Shown here: positions 1-11,520 of the stretch, in pieces
Numbering within the stretch: position 1 is the stretch's first letter
How the letters are laid out: every line of letters starts with the position of its first letter
Source of the DNA: Salvator merianae
Taxonomy: Eukaryota > Chordata > Lepidosauria > Squamata > Teiidae
Direction of reading: 5' to 3'
DNA: 64,000 nt
Assembly: GCA_003586115.2 (NCBI GenBank)
Contig: QVOM02000116.1
Span: forward strand, 28,497,062 to 28,561,061
Made by a program: the position numbers and the translations under genes
The notes under the pieces: generated by a model
What the model was told of the DNA's origin: nothing
Databases searched by the model: none
The model's input: only the letters and a program-made list of their open reading frames with translations

Positions 1-386
1 CTTCTTCGTGGGCAAGACTGCAGGGCCTATGTGTGACATCATCACACAGGCATAGATTGTCTCAACGCATGTTTACACCCGGCTAGTTTCTAAACCATCT
101 CCAAAGGTTGATCCACACAGTGTGCATTACAGTAGTTCACTCTGAAAGTTATGAGCATGGACCATTGTACCTAGGCTAAGTCTTTTCAGAAAGGGCCATA
201 AGTTTCTGAACTTGTTAAATTTAGAAATAAGCACTAATAGCCACCAATGCCATCTGAGGTAACTGCAAGTCAGAATAGAACAGAAAGCTCTCCTCTTTTG
301 GGTCTCAAGAACCTGTCACACGCAGTACCTCAATTTTCACGTTAACTGTTTTGGGGTTTTGTTTTTTTTTAATTTTCTTTTCAAAG
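1..386 (+). other. TFPI2: TFPI2 intron, partial
   Basis: This stretch precedes the Kunitz exon and ends in a pyrimidine-rich run followed by an AG at 385-386, a good splice acceptor. No coding similarity is visible. The upstream TFPI2 exons (signal peptide, Kunitz domains 1 and 2) lie outside the window. Confidence 0.7.
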
Positions 387-560
387 ATATACCATCAATG
401 TGCAATAGCCCCAAAGATGAAGGATCATGTTCAGCCTCAATACCTCGCTTTTACTACAATAAAGATGAGCATAAATGTGAGCAATTCACCTGGACTGGAT
501 GTGGTGGAAATAACAACAACTTTGTTTCTGAGAGAGACTGTTACAAAACCTGCAGGATAG
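387..560 (+). CDS. TFPI2: TFPI2 exon encoding the third Kunitz (BPTI-type) domain
   Basis: TFPI2 is a secreted matrix-associated serine protease inhibitor with three Kunitz domains. This exon encodes one complete domain with all six cysteines in BPTI spacing: C after IPSM, C after DEGS, C after EHK, C in the TGCGGN motif, C after SERD and C after YKT. The FYYN motif and the NNNFVS segment are canonical. The SPKDEGSCSA start resembles human TFPI2 domain 3 much more than TFPI domain 3. The P1 residue after the second cysteine is Ser, as I recall for human domain 3, so strong trypsin-like inhibition by this domain is not expected. The exon follows an acceptor AG at 385-386 and ends before a GT donor at 561. 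Both ends are phase 1, as is usual for single Kunitz exons. It joins in frame to 2620-2660. A venom-type Kunitz gene is less likely because of the downstream basic tail exon. Confidence 0.86.
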   Translation: MYHQCAIAPKMKDHVQPQYLAFTTIKMSINVSNSPGLDVVEITTTLFLRETVTKPAG

Positions 561-2075
561 GTAGGTTTGTTATTGGCCTATAGTGATCGATAATTATAGG
601 CACTTGTGCAGTAGAATAATTACAGACAAAGCTGCATCTAATCATGAGAAAAAATGTGAGATTCTACCAATATGGAGTTGAGATTGCCAGACATCTGTGT
701 GGTCTTCCCACTATAATGCCAATCCCAGCCTTGAAAAAAAACACCTATTATAAGTAAATCCTGTGAAAATCAACACTGGCACTGGGTTTCGCATAATACA
801 TCATTGAGATACCATGTGTCATTATTTTTTCCAGAGACCATTATGAGTGGTGGGTTAAACTGCATGAGGTGAATGATGCAATGTGATTGGCTGTTTGATT
901 TTCTGATCAACCAATCACCTGTTTCTGCATCTTGTCACCCAGCAAGTGTATTATGCAGCACTTGAAGACTCATGGATCCATTTTACTACATTATACATTT
1001 TCTCTTGTGATGGCAGCCTCAGCTGCTTGTGGTCTTGGGCCTACCATGGAAACAGGGCAAGATCCGGAACCTACTTGATATTTGGGGCAAACAAAAAGTG
1101 CATCCATAAAGACAGCGCTATGCCCAGGGAATGTGAGCATTATCTGTGATGGGGATGTTATTGAAAATCCTAAGTCCCTAGGGATCAGAGGACATAAAAT
1201 CTCTTGATGTGAATTTTGATGTGCAGAGTTCCACAGGGACTTCTCAATCAGATTTTTTTGTTGGGGAATGTGTTTGCTGAAATCACAGAACAGATCTAGC
1301 TCCCATGAAATACATGTGCAATTTATTAAATATTTACTCAATTGCATAAATTATGGTACAAAAAGCAGTGGCACTGACAGCGTTTGATGAAGATAAGGAC
1401 AGTGGGAACACAGTTCTTTTTCTCTAGAACCAATCAACAGTGATGACTGTCCTGATGCGTTTAACCAATCAGCTTCCACTAATTGTTTCCATGTTTGAAG
1501 TGGATTGCATATAAGCAGGAAAAAAGAGAAGGCCAAAAACAGCACTGTTTTTTGGTGTGGCATGCAATTGCCTAGGACGGCAGAATACAGTCCTGAAAAC
1601 AACTAACCCTAGATTTTTTTTTGGAGAATTTAAAATAACAGTAAGACATCTGAAGGCATCCTAAGGCACCCTCCAGATAATGAGGGAAAAACCGGATGTA
1701 ATTTTTGCCCCTCACTGTGGCCTAACAGACATGTGCCAGGTTCCCCCAGCACGTTAACAACTTGCCAGCTGTCTGATGAAGTCATTTAGCATAGCGTTGG
1801 AAGGGACTTCCTGAAACACCCTGCACACATGACCCTTTTCGTTGTTTTTGCATAAGGGGTGAGCACTATGCCAAGCAATATTATATTATAATAATTATAA
1901 TGAATGAATGAATGCATTTATTTATTAGTCCATTGACCATATCAAACTTTTAAGAGCTGAAAGGAACAGAAAAATAAACTTAGGATTAAAATTAATATTA
2001 TATTAAATCACCCCTACACAGTTTTGGTTTTTTTTTTAAAAAAATCTGTTTCACAGAAACCAATTGGCACCAGTG

Positions 2076-2485
2076 TTACGACAAAGATGCCAGTTTTGGC
2101 ATATATGCCTTTTTAGGGACTACAAGGTTGAGAGAGAAAAAAACAATAGAATTGCAATAACTTGACAAGTTCCTTTTTAACCAAATGGAGATAGTGATGT
2201 GGAGCATGTGTAGGAAGCTAGGAACGCTTCTAGTGGACCTTCTCAGTAGAATGTAGATGATTCTAGAACCAACTGTTACTTGTATGTTTTGTTTGGACTC
2301 TAAATTGTCCCCATGTTCATTTGTACCTTGTGTCCTTTGTAATATTTTGTTCCCTCACCCTACATAGTCTACTTACAAAGATCCTCTTGCTTTTTAATTT
2401 CGAAGCCCGATGAGCTTCTTTTGTCTCTTAATAAACTTGCATCCTTTTTGATTCTTTAATTTTGGCCGGGGTTTGGTTGATTACA
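2076..2485 (+). mobile_element. Possible solo LTR-like fragment
   Basis: An AATAAA near 2430 is followed by a T-rich stretch and GGCCGGGGTTTGG, then GATTACA, which is how the R-U5 part of gammaretrovirus-like LTRs often reads. The proposed start (TGTTACG) and end (TTACA) fit TG...CA termini. No target duplication could be matched, and no viral coding sequence is present. The boundaries are guesses. Confidence 0.3.
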
Positions 2486-2527
2486 TTGACCTCAGCACAC
2501 TCATTGTACCTGCCGACATATTATATT

Positions 2528-2585
2528 TTTCTTGATTTACTTATTTGCATTGATATCCCACCCTATACCAGAATTCTTAGGGTAG
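2528..2585 (-). mobile_element. L2-like LINE 3' tail
   Basis: Read on the minus strand this is a 'tatagggtgggatatcaatgc' type end followed by an A/T-rich tail. The same end recurs on the + strand at 38480-38560, 56160-56210, 60640-60690 and 63955-64000. It lies just upstream of the TFPI2 terminal-exon acceptor. Confidence 0.55.
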
Positions 2586-2619
2586 GTTGATGGTTTGGTT
2601 TCTGTTCTCTTCCTAACAG

Positions 2620-2660
2620 GGAAAGGAAAGCGAAAGGACCAGAAATATCTGGATGCCTAA
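2620..2660 (+). CDS. TFPI2: TFPI2 terminal coding exon (basic C-terminal tail)
   Basis: The exon follows the acceptor AG at 2618-2619. Joining base 560 to 2620 makes a Gly codon, and the frame then reads KGKRKDQKYLDA and stops at TAA 2658-2660. A Lys/Arg-rich tail after Kunitz domain 3 is characteristic of TFPI2, where it is thought to bind heparan sulfate and extracellular matrix. This tail is short: about a dozen residues with five Lys/Arg in the first seven, against roughly 25 strongly basic residues in human TFPI2 as I recall it. The exon is too short to be found by open-frame length. The call rests on splice signals, phase match and tail composition. Confidence 0.8.
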
Positions 2661-3340
2661 TACTGAACGTTCAAATGATTGCTGAATGAATTCTTCAATC
2701 TGAGGTCTGCAGATGAGGAGTGGGGAACATGTGACTCTTTAGAAATTGCTGCTGTAATTACATTATCCGTGACAATGTGGGGGCTGTGACTGAAGAGCCT
2801 TAGAGCCTGAGAACCTCTGGAGGACCCTAGGTTTCTTATTACACACCAAATACGTTATTCAAAATCACAAGCTATCTTAATTTATGCTGGTCCTTGTTTT
2901 TTTTTAATTGAGTTTTCTGAACATGCCATGAAATCACCCCATATCCTATAGCTGTGCTTTTGACTCCCATTCAAAGATCATGCTTTGCAGGCATAGATGC
3001 AGAAGACTAATCCCTGATAGCTATGCTTCCTCCCACCCTCTTCATATTTAAAACCTAGTCTGGAAAGTAGATGCTTTGCAGCAGGTGATGGGGAGGGGAG
3101 AAAGATCAAAATGTTAAAAAAGGTGATGGCTGTCAGAGACAGTATTTGACTATTTGACCTAATAAGGGAGCTTTTTGTGGATTTCTAGAAACCACTGCAT
3201 TACAGTGTGCAATTGCTAGCTTTCCCCTGTCGGTAATGGCCTTTATTTAATTATTTAAAATGTATTTATTTATTATTTTTGTACCAGCCTTCACTGTAGT
3301 TTCAGGGCCATGAACGGAATAAAACTGTAGAATTAATAAA
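2661..3340 (+). other. TFPI2: Putative TFPI2 3' UTR with poly(A) signals
   Basis: The first AATAAA motifs after the stop are at 3318-3323 and 3335-3340. The intervening sequence has no gene. The signals sit inside an antisense LINE-like tail, so the true cleavage site may lie elsewhere. Confidence 0.4.
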
Positions 3341-3770
3341 ACTAAACCACAAAAAGAAATAGCATATAGATTGGTATTTCATCTCAGCTGACTATACAAA
3401 AAGATAAAATAAACCAAACCAATACAGAGTCCTCTAATCCCCCCAAATGCCAGTGTGAACAAAAGCAATTTCACCAGGTGCCTGAGATCATCAACAGTGG
3501 ACACCTGGTGAATGTCCCCTGGAAGGTAGCTCCATAGAGGGAGGGGGCGCCAGAGAAGGCCATGTTCCTAGCAATCATCCTACAACGCTCATCAATTGAT
3601 GTTATAGCCAGAAGGGATTCAAAACTATACAAGGGAAGCAGCATTTTCTTTCCCTTTGTAAATGATGCTGTACTATAGAAGGCAAAAGCTGTACGAGAAA
3701 TAGCTGGGTATGGACCTGATGTAGGATACAAGTGTACAAAGAGCATTGGGCTCATATCAAGCCCCTCCAG
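3240..3770 (-). mobile_element. LINE-like 3' fragment, antisense
   Basis: The segment begins with a TTTATTTATTATT tract and a motif like the dispersed L2-like tails, then runs into a 'ggcgccagagaaggcc' block typical of squamate LINE 3' regions. The minus-strand open frame at 3471-3755 is probably part of this repeat. Confidence 0.45.
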
Positions 3771-4194
3771 ATAAGCAGGGTTTGGTGCTGAACTGCGGCC
3801 TACAGACTTGAAGCTTTATTAAAACTTTAAAGCTTTGTTAAAACTTTAAAGCTTCCTCAAAGCTTCTGAGTTACTTTGCAAGGCTTGGCAAAATACAGAA
3901 TTCGCCTGATCCAGACAAGTTTGGCATGGGCCTAAATGTCCCCTGCACACCCTGAGGCAGCATCCAGACAGGGTCAAAAACTCATAAATATTTTGTAATC
4001 GTATCTGATTTGCCATATGTTATCGCAGTGCTCCTGATCCAGTCCTGGAATATAGACCTGACTTACTGGGTTTTCATTAGTTTGGTAAAATTAGCTATCA
4101 TAGTACAATATTCTGTTATTCCCTAATTGCAGCTCAGCCTGGATTACTGTGAGAAAAGTCCTTCACATGATACTATTGGTTACCTGGAAAGAAA
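3771..4194. other. No gene; short tandem repeat
   Basis: Bases 3812-3855 hold about 2.3 copies of a 19-bp unit (AGCTTTATTAAAACTTTAA). The rest has no recognisable feature. Confidence 0.6.
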
Positions 4195-4500
4195 ATTTCA
4201 CAGTTATAACATCAGCTGTCTTTTTTGCCCCCATGCATGCCTGGCGGATGCGCACCTCTGGGTATTGAAATACCCAGATATGTGCAATGCCACCACCACA
4301 CATGCACAGTGGCCAGAAAAATGATGGCGGCTTTGTCTACAAGGCAAGTGATGGTGCTATTTCAGGAAAACCCACCAACGGAGTTAAGTTTTCCTGAAAT
4401 AGGATATCACATGTTTTTGCCACAGATACATGATGGCAGTTTCACCATAGTGGTGCCAAAGTGGTTCTATATTTCCCCCATCTGGATGGGGCCAGCATCT
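4195..4500 (+). mobile_element. MITE-like repeat, family H, copy 1
   Basis: This segment matches 49655-50060 in inverted orientation. Shared blocks include a 'catccagatgggggaaatat' end, a 'ccactgtgcatg' core and a 'gaaatacccagat' palindrome. It contains a hairpin at about 4358-4402 whose arms read TATTTCAGGAAAAC and its reverse complement. Termini and target duplication were not defined. Confidence 0.5.
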
Positions 4501-4697
4501 GCTTGCAGATTATCCAAAGGTTTTTTTTTCTTTTTAAGGAAATAAAAATATTTCTGTATTGCTGCTATTAGTAATTTTCATCTGTAAATTTGTCTTAATA
4601 GGTTCTAGTAATAAGATTTGGTCCTTGTTTTATTGTTGGACATATAGGAAATGTTTACTAATAAAATATTGACATTGGGGTAAAGTATACAATAGAG

Positions 4698-4730
4698 ATG
4701 ATGATGGTGGTGATGATGATGATGATGATT
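4698..4730. repeat. (TGA)n microsatellite
   Basis: Imperfect run of ATG/GTG triplets seen directly. Confidence 0.85.
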
Positions 4731-5362
4731 GAAGCAATTGATAAGTTATTTGAATATTTGTGCTTGTTTATAACATGATGGCTATATTGTTTTCAGTTGG
4801 TTTAGTTTCAAAGCTACAGAACTGATAATCAAAACACTTATTTCGGTTGAACACTCATGGTAAAGACTTCAGCAGCTAAACAACCATGAGAAAATACTTA
4901 GGGTTCTTTTCTTAGAAGCTACCACTGTGATTTTGTTGCACACTAAATTCATATGTAGTTTGGTTCTGAACCAAGTACACATTTAACTGTTTTCTGTTAG
5001 CTGGCACTAAGAATGTTTAAGGAATTTGACTCCATGCTGTATGAATGTTTTTTATGCGTAATATTGTAATATGTTTTTTTCTTGCTGTGTAAACCTCTCT
5101 GGGACTATCTCAGCCATTTGTCAGACCTGCTGTAATCTTGATTCCTGCATAGAGTATAGACTTGGACTTGATGGCAAAATAGTGTTTTCAAATTACATAT
5201 TTCTGTTGATGCCCTTAGTATGTCCTTTTATTGGCCAAGATTTCTGTACTTAAGCAGGGAAATAATTACTTACTTTCATTACAATGTGTGTAGTTTTCAC
5301 AACAAAACTTGTACAAATGTTTTTACAAAATGAGTTTTGGGAATAAAATAAAATAATATTAT
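4731..5362. other. AT-rich unique-looking DNA, no gene
   Basis: No coding, RNA or repeat signature was recognised. Confidence 0.5.
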
Positions 5363-5440
5363 TAGTAGTATTTATTCATTTATCTGTTTATATCTGACCC
5401 TGCACCTAAAGGTCCCAGACAGGTAAAACATTCAATTTTC
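5363..5440 (-). mobile_element. L2-like LINE tail fragment, antisense
   Basis: A TTTATTCATTTA tract is followed by a 'gaccctgcacctaaaggtcc' block, the reverse of the dispersed 'ggacctttgggtatagg' type tail. Confidence 0.45.
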
Positions 5441-5599
5441 ATTTCTGAACTAGTACCTGTGTTGTAACACATTTTCACTCCATGTTATGCATCCAATTAA
5501 GTAGTACGCTAAGTTCAGATCTTTACATCCCATTCAACTCAAGAATGAGGTCCTATGTACACCTGCTCAGTCACCATCCCAGTGGAAAAGAGAGTCAAC

Positions 5600-5785
5600 A
5601 TGATCACAGGTAGGACTAGAAGGGCAAGATGTATTTCATTCCCTTTCTTCCAAGGAGCCCAAGGTAGCAACAATCTTGTAAGGTAGGTTAGGCAGAGTGA
5701 CAGGGACTTGCCTAAGATTACACAGTGGTCTCCTATGGGCCTCTGGGGATTCAGATCAGGGATTCTGGGCACTTGAATTGCTATG
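5600..5785 (-). mobile_element. MIR/CORE-SINE-like fragment
   Basis: The block around 5670-5770 reads like the reverse complement of a MIR core: 'gacttgcctaagattacacag' followed by a 'ggattcagatcagggattct' stretch that recalls a degenerate tRNA-derived B box. The open frame at 5539-5772 on the minus strand is incidental. Confidence 0.5.
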
Positions 5786-5904
5786 ATGGCAGGTAGGAAC
5801 TAGAAACCAGGGACTTTCTCTAAATTATCTTATAGGCTTGTACAGATAAAATGAAGAGTGGATGTACATTAACCTGGGTTTCATAGAAGAATCGTAGTGC
5901 TTTT

Positions 5905-6390
5905 CTGCACTCACCTCTCCATGGTCCGAATCAGTTGGCCACCATGGTTCAAACATGGAAAGGTGTGGTCTAAAACAGTGCTGTCCACACAATGGTACTG
6001 GTCCAGACCAGTTACCGCCCTGGTTCTGAAGCTTGCACAGGCTTCAGGGTCAAACTCGTAAGAGTTCTGAAGAACTAGGAACTTTTGTTCCTTTCCTTGG
6101 AGCCACTGAGGGACCTATTTCAGTAGTGTGTTTTGGTACACCACTGAAATAGGACCCCCCAGTAGTCCTCAACACAGAAGTATGTGTTCTGCACACCTCC
6201 ATGGTCTGGACTAGGGCCCACTGGTCCTCTAATAGACTTGTTTAGACAGGTGTACAGTAATCCCAATCAGAACCTCCCTGATTAGGATTGCTCTCCATCC
6301 ACCACAGATAGAGCATATCAGCAGTGTGTGGGGTGTGTGTGTGTGTCACAGATCTGCACTAATGTGTGACTGATAAGGCCTAGAAGTGGA
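5905..6390 (+). mobile_element. MITE-like repeat, family G, copy 1
   Basis: About 480 bp that aligns by eye, in the same orientation, with 39388-39872 and 42990-43436. The copies share a start with TTTTCTGCACT, a block around 'cttggagccactgagg', a hairpin (6114-6153, arms CCTATTTCAGTAG and CCACTGAAATAGG) and a 'cacctccatggtctggact' block. Coding capacity is absent. Confidence 0.6.
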
Positions 6391-6742
6391 CTTCATGGCT
6401 CGTTATTATGGATTAGGGGTAAGCACAAAAGGGACCATTCTTTTTTTTAACGAGCTGGAATACATCTGTAACTCTGAACATCTGGTGGATCACACATTAG
6501 ACTCTGAAGTAGCTGTGATCTGAGCTTGGATCCAGGTGGTACCCCAGACTACATGTCTGTCCTTCAAGGAAAGAACAGCCCCTTTTAAGAGTTGCCTATA
6601 CAGTTGATTCCTAGGCAGGAAAGTCACCTACCTAAAATGTCTCTGATTATTTGGCATTACCCAACCTCAGTTTATTGTCCTAAATCAAAACCACTTCTGT
6701 TTCCAATCTTAATAACAGGATGGAAAGCTTCTATACTCAGTG

Positions 6743-6744
<2 letters not shown>

Positions 6745-6789
<45 letters not shown>

Positions 6790-6802
6790 AGAGAGAGAGA
6801 GA
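6745..6802. repeat. (GT)n followed by (GA)n microsatellite
   Basis: More than 20 GT units run into about seven GA units. The open frame across it is an artefact of the repeat. Confidence 0.95.
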
Positions 6803-8737
6803 GTCACATTGTGTGTGTGTCATGCTATTTCTTTGCAGGATGGAGGAGTTTATAGAATGATGGAGATATGAAATATCTTGAAGGCCACATAAGTGAACAT
6901 TATTCAAAGAGAGAAATAGCTACTGTGTCCAACTCTGGCTTAAATACCTCCAGAAAATACTTCATCTGCATCTTAAGGCTGCTTCACTGTCATATAGGTC
7001 TTGTTTACCATTGTGACATTTCTCCTAAAATTTTGAATCTGCTTCCCTGAAAGTTCCACTGAAGTTGGACTCTGATTAGTACAACTTCGTCCTCTTTCTG
7101 ATATCCAGCCTCCAGACCTCTGGAGAAAAGTGCATGAGCCTATCTGAATAATTATCTGTTACAGCACAAATTTGGTGGTGGTGGTGAGTTACATTATAAT
7201 ATTCAGGCCCAATGCAATCAGTTGGATTGCACCTAACTACAGTGTTTGAGCTATAAAGCTTTTATGAAATAGAATTAAAATATAAAAACAATCACGTTGC
7301 CTCCTAAAATTTGAATGCACAATAATCAACCTCCAAAACGTTTTTAATCTGCAATAGAACAATGGTCAGTTTATTTTTTTATCAGACTTTAAGGGAAGTG
7401 AATAATGGTAATTTTGCATTCATGGCAAAGCAATAAATCCCAATAGTAATGCAACTATGACCACATTAGGAATGATTTAAAGGTTCTGCAAACACCTAAT
7501 GGTTTTAGGGACTCTTATTTCATTTTACTGGATTGCAACTACTTGCAATCGTTTCACCAAAAGATAAACATTATCACATATTTAAAATTACACAAAACAA
7601 AAGCCTGCATTAATAAACAGTATTAAACAGCATTTTGTCTGTACTAGAATCTTTTTTTTTTTAACTGAATGTGTACACAGCCTTATTTTTCCTCTCCTCA
7701 TTCTGCACTTTAGTTTTTGTTCCTCTCTCTCCCTCATCCCATTCCTTTTGCTAGGAATATCCATAAATGTCTTTTTATTTTCTAAGCTAACTAAAGGTCA
7801 TGATCGGATGGTCTCATGAAAGCAGCAGGCATATACACTCGTACCATGTGGGTCACATGATTGCCTATGCCTTCCTTCTGTGCTCCATCCCAGAGTCATG
7901 GAAAGACATAGGAAGGAAAAACTGCAGGAAATGCTTCAGAGCAGACTCTCTTTCTCCAAGGCCAGTTGGGCATCTGTCTGTCACCTTTTGCTGGCCCAGT
8001 AATGGATCGATTAGCTGTAAATCATGTTCCATGGCCATAAAATGGTGCATGGCTTTGCTCTTTGGGGCCTGCGGCTTTAGCAGCAGATCACTGCTGCTTT
8101 CACTCGCCCATCTGATCAGGGTCCAAATGTGGTCACCAAGAATCTGGGCCTGATTAAGAAAAAAATAAAAACTGTCTAAATATTTTTAAGCATATTTAAA
8201 ATATAGCCCTTCCTCCTTGGCAGGACAACACCTCGAGGCAGCTAGACATCAAAGGCCTGGGTTATTTTGGACTATCAACATCAGGACATTACTAGAAAAA
8301 ACATGAAATAATTGTACCTAGCCCAAAACTTGTACAATTGATTATTGAAGAGATCATTTGGCTTCATGGTAATAACCTTGATAGATTGCTTTGTTCAGTA
8401 TGAATGATTTTCGAGAAATCCAGGCCAAAACAGTAATATGCTTACACATATTGCATGGCTGGTTTTTGTTTTGTTTTTTTCTTCATCTTGCAATGGATGA
8501 AACAGAATCACGACAAAACAATAAACCAACCATAGCAGATGTTGACACTTTGAGATACTGTAAGACCCTGATGCTTACAGATAATGAGATACGGTAAGGC
8601 ACTGATACTTACAGATAATCAGAGTCTTTCCCTTCATGATGCATATGCACAATCATCCCTCCTTGCAAGATTGCTGAATCTGTTCACAAAATTAACCAAT
8701 TCAGAAATTTTCTGGATTCTGTTCCAATATGTTGTCC
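6803..8737. other. No gene recognised
   Basis: AT-rich DNA with scattered open frames up to 117 residues. None has a recognisable domain or convincing splice context. Confidence 0.5.
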
Positions 8738-8792
8738 TGGATGGATGGATGGATGGATGGATGGATGGATGGATGGATGGATTGATTGATTG
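8738..8792. repeat. (GGAT)n microsatellite
   Basis: About a dozen GGAT units ending in ATTG units. Confidence 0.95.
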
Positions 8793-10488
8793 AAGTCAAA
8801 ATATTATAGTACAGTATTGCATTCGGTTAGGACATCTCATGCTCTGAACATAGAGAAGGTTCAATGAACAATTCTTGGACTATACTGTTTACTTGCCATA
8901 CAGAATTCATTTATTGAGAATCAAGATTATATTTTTCAGTGGTGTTCTTTCATAGGGTGCTGCTGACACAGTGAGCAGCAGTCCAAAGGTAAAGGAAAAT
9001 CAATATTTCATCTCAAAAGCATTGCAATACTTAGAGGTCTAATAAATTACACTCTAACCAGATCTACTCTTAGTTCAGGATTTCCTTGTTTATTTATCGT
9101 GTTGCATCACGACGCAAATTTAAAGAAGCATGATATTATGACTAAAAAAGAATGGCTGTCTGGGTGGCTTCTTCAGAACAATTACTCAGTGATAGTCTCT
9201 ACATCTCTGTTCTGTGAAGTTAGTAACTCAAGATGGTACCCACCAGATGTCAAATGTGCAATAAAGATTGTGTTGCTCTGGTTTACATCAGAAGTGGCTG
9301 GTGCTGATAACTGATTGGTTGTAGCTGCTTTTATGTATATCTTTCACAGGACTGGTTTACATGACATTTTCTTTAAACTGATTTTCATCAAATGATCACT
9401 TGTAAACTCAAAATATGCAGACAAGAAGACACTCTTTAAAGCAAGTGAAATGTACTTTTATGGGTTGCAAAATACTTCTGAATAATAAGCTGCTAAACCC
9501 AAGACTGCGCATCATCCCACCTAAGCCAGGTGGGTCTATGCTCCAATTTACAAAGGCCCCTTCCGCCACAATGCCTGCAATGCAGTCTGGTTCCACCATC
9601 ACAATCAATTGCCTGCATGGCAGATCAGGGGATGCATGGTTGGCACTCACCCTGAGCTGAGAAAGTGTCTCAGGGTGAAAATGGGAAATAAGTAACCTAA
9701 GTATGAGAAGCATTCTCAGACCTCATGCAGGTATCTGGAAATGCATACTACATGCAGGGTGGCCCTATGAACAGCCAGGCCTTGAGTGCTGCTTTCTTCT
9801 CCCCATGTGGTTTCTAATGGGGGATCATACTGCTGAGAGCAGCAATGAACTTCCAATTCATTCACCACCACTTACTTTGCTGAATCTTTCAAGAAACAAA
9901 GAAAGGTATGGGGTAGGAGGGAAAGGAAAGTGATGCTTCCTTTCCAACAGACTGTTTTCTGTCCTCTAATGCACCCAGTCATGCAGGGAAACCTCAGCAG
10001 CTGTGTTTTCCCTAACCTTCGGCTCCTATCCCACAGCCATTTTCCACACAGACAGCTAGTGAGGGACAACTGTCCAAAGGAAAGGTGAACAGACACAATC
10101 CAAGATTTGTAGGCTATGTGAAAAACTGGTATGACCAGATCCTTTGTCTATTCCTCAGCACACTTTGGAAAGTGTGTGTGTGTACTCATGTTGGTGCACT
10201 CTTCCCATTCCCCCATGAAGATGGTGCGTCCAGTGGCAAGTACAACATGCCACGTGATGCACAATATATGCAAAGTTTCCCCCCCAAAAATGTGCATAGA
10301 AGTCACATGTAGCCATGGACTCTTTGTGAAATTTCCCACAGCTTATGTGTCATTCCCAAATCACCAGCAGTGGTCCACAATTTATGGCAGCTTAGTGGGG
10401 AGGGCAAGAGTGAGGAGAAGCTCTGACTGGCAACTGCCCATTGGTCTTTCTAAATGGCATCTTGATCTGCTGCAAATCAAAATCCAGC
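8793..10488. other. No gene recognised
   Basis: Open frames near 9415 and 10131 lack domains. The segment around 9500-9780 has MITE-like composition, but no second copy was identified. Confidence 0.45.
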
Positions 10489-10491
10489 TTA

Positions 10492-11517
10492 GGCTGCGTT
10501 CCGACACGGCATTTAATCAGTTTACAGGCCGTCTTCAGTTCCCGCTGTCCCGACATGATCTTGCCGTTCCGTAATTTTTATGGATTAAATTGGCGAAATC
10601 CGGATTACTTTGTCTTCGGATTTAATGAACTCTCAAGCCGTTCCAGATCGCTAGCGCGCTTTACTTTGTGCTGTGGGCACGGGGAAAGCGATTATTTGAG
10701 AGGGACCGTACTGTTTTGGGGGGCGTGCAGAGGGAGGGATCCCCATTTTGTGCCGTCCAATGACAGACTTTGTGGGTGGGCAGGAAGCACATTAGTTTCC
10801 TCTGCCTCCATTATCCCCCCTTCCCCCACTGCCAGGGGAAAAGAAATCGTCCTCCTTCTTCGCTAAGCTGCAGTCCTGCCAGAAAGAAATTAAAGGCTTT
10901 CTCCACTTCCGTCTGCTCTTTAAAGGAAAAAATAAACTGCGCCTGTTTGGAGTTTTGCCGTGGTCAGCACACAGTTAAAAATAGTAGAGCCCCCCCCACA
11001 TTCCCTCCCCACTTTTTCCCTTTGTTATGGACCTCTCCCGCTACTTTTAAATTGCGCAGTTGCGCTAAAGTGAATCAGCAGGATAGCAGAACTGCGCATT
11101 TCAAAAGCTTAGTTTTTTAAAGTTCATAGTTTTAAAGTGAACGTAGTTTTTAAGTTCTGCTTCGGTAGACAGAGGCTGCAGGGAGGAGCAAATGGTGAAT
11201 GACTAGTAATGCTGCCAAGTTAATCCATGTTCTGAGGCAGCAGTGGGGACATGCAGAGAGCGGAGCTTGACTTTCCCGCCCCTGTGACGTCAAGGTTTGA
11301 ACGTTGGGACTGCAGCCAATCGCTGACTGCATAGGGAGGAGAATTTGATGAGGGGTGGAGGCAGAAAGGGTACTGCCAAGCACGGGAAATATCAGTGTGG
11401 GAACGAGCAAGTACGAATTGACTCCGTGTTAAATTGTAACTGTGGGAATGACCAGAAGACGAATTCACTGCGTGTACTCTTCTATACGGATTACATTGAC
11501 GATGTCCGACTGCGGCC
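10492..11517 (+). mobile_element. Harbinger-like non-autonomous DNA transposon, copy 1
   Basis: The element is 1,026 bp and flanked on both sides by TTA (10489-10491 and 11518-11520). The left end reads GGCTGCGTTCCGACACGG and the right end, reversed, GGCCGCAGTCGGACATCG: imperfect terminal inverted repeats. A 3-bp TTA/TAA duplication is the hallmark of PIF/Harbinger transposition. The interior is CpG-rich and lacks a transposase; its open frames do not resemble a known protein. A second copy lies inverted at 22823-23847 and is nearly identical by eye. The superfamily call rests on the 3-bp duplication alone, because no transposase is present. Confidence 0.75.
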
Positions 11518-11520
11518 TTA

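Larger units (their letters stand above)
561..2619 (+). other. TFPI2: Last intron of TFPI2
   Basis: The intron starts with GTAGGT and ends with a pyrimidine-rich tract and AACAG at 2615-2619. It holds a possible LTR-like segment (about 2076-2485), an antisense L2-like tail (2528-2585) and a short GAAT/ATTT-rich simple repeat near 1899-1925. The remaining open frames here have no recognisable family. Confidence 0.75.

Noticed and set aside
387..560. Venom-type Kunitz gene
   Set aside because: Domain sequence is TFPI2 domain-3-like and is followed by an in-phase basic tail exon.
4225..4545. 106-residue + strand protein
   Set aside because: It coincides with the family H repeat and has no domain.
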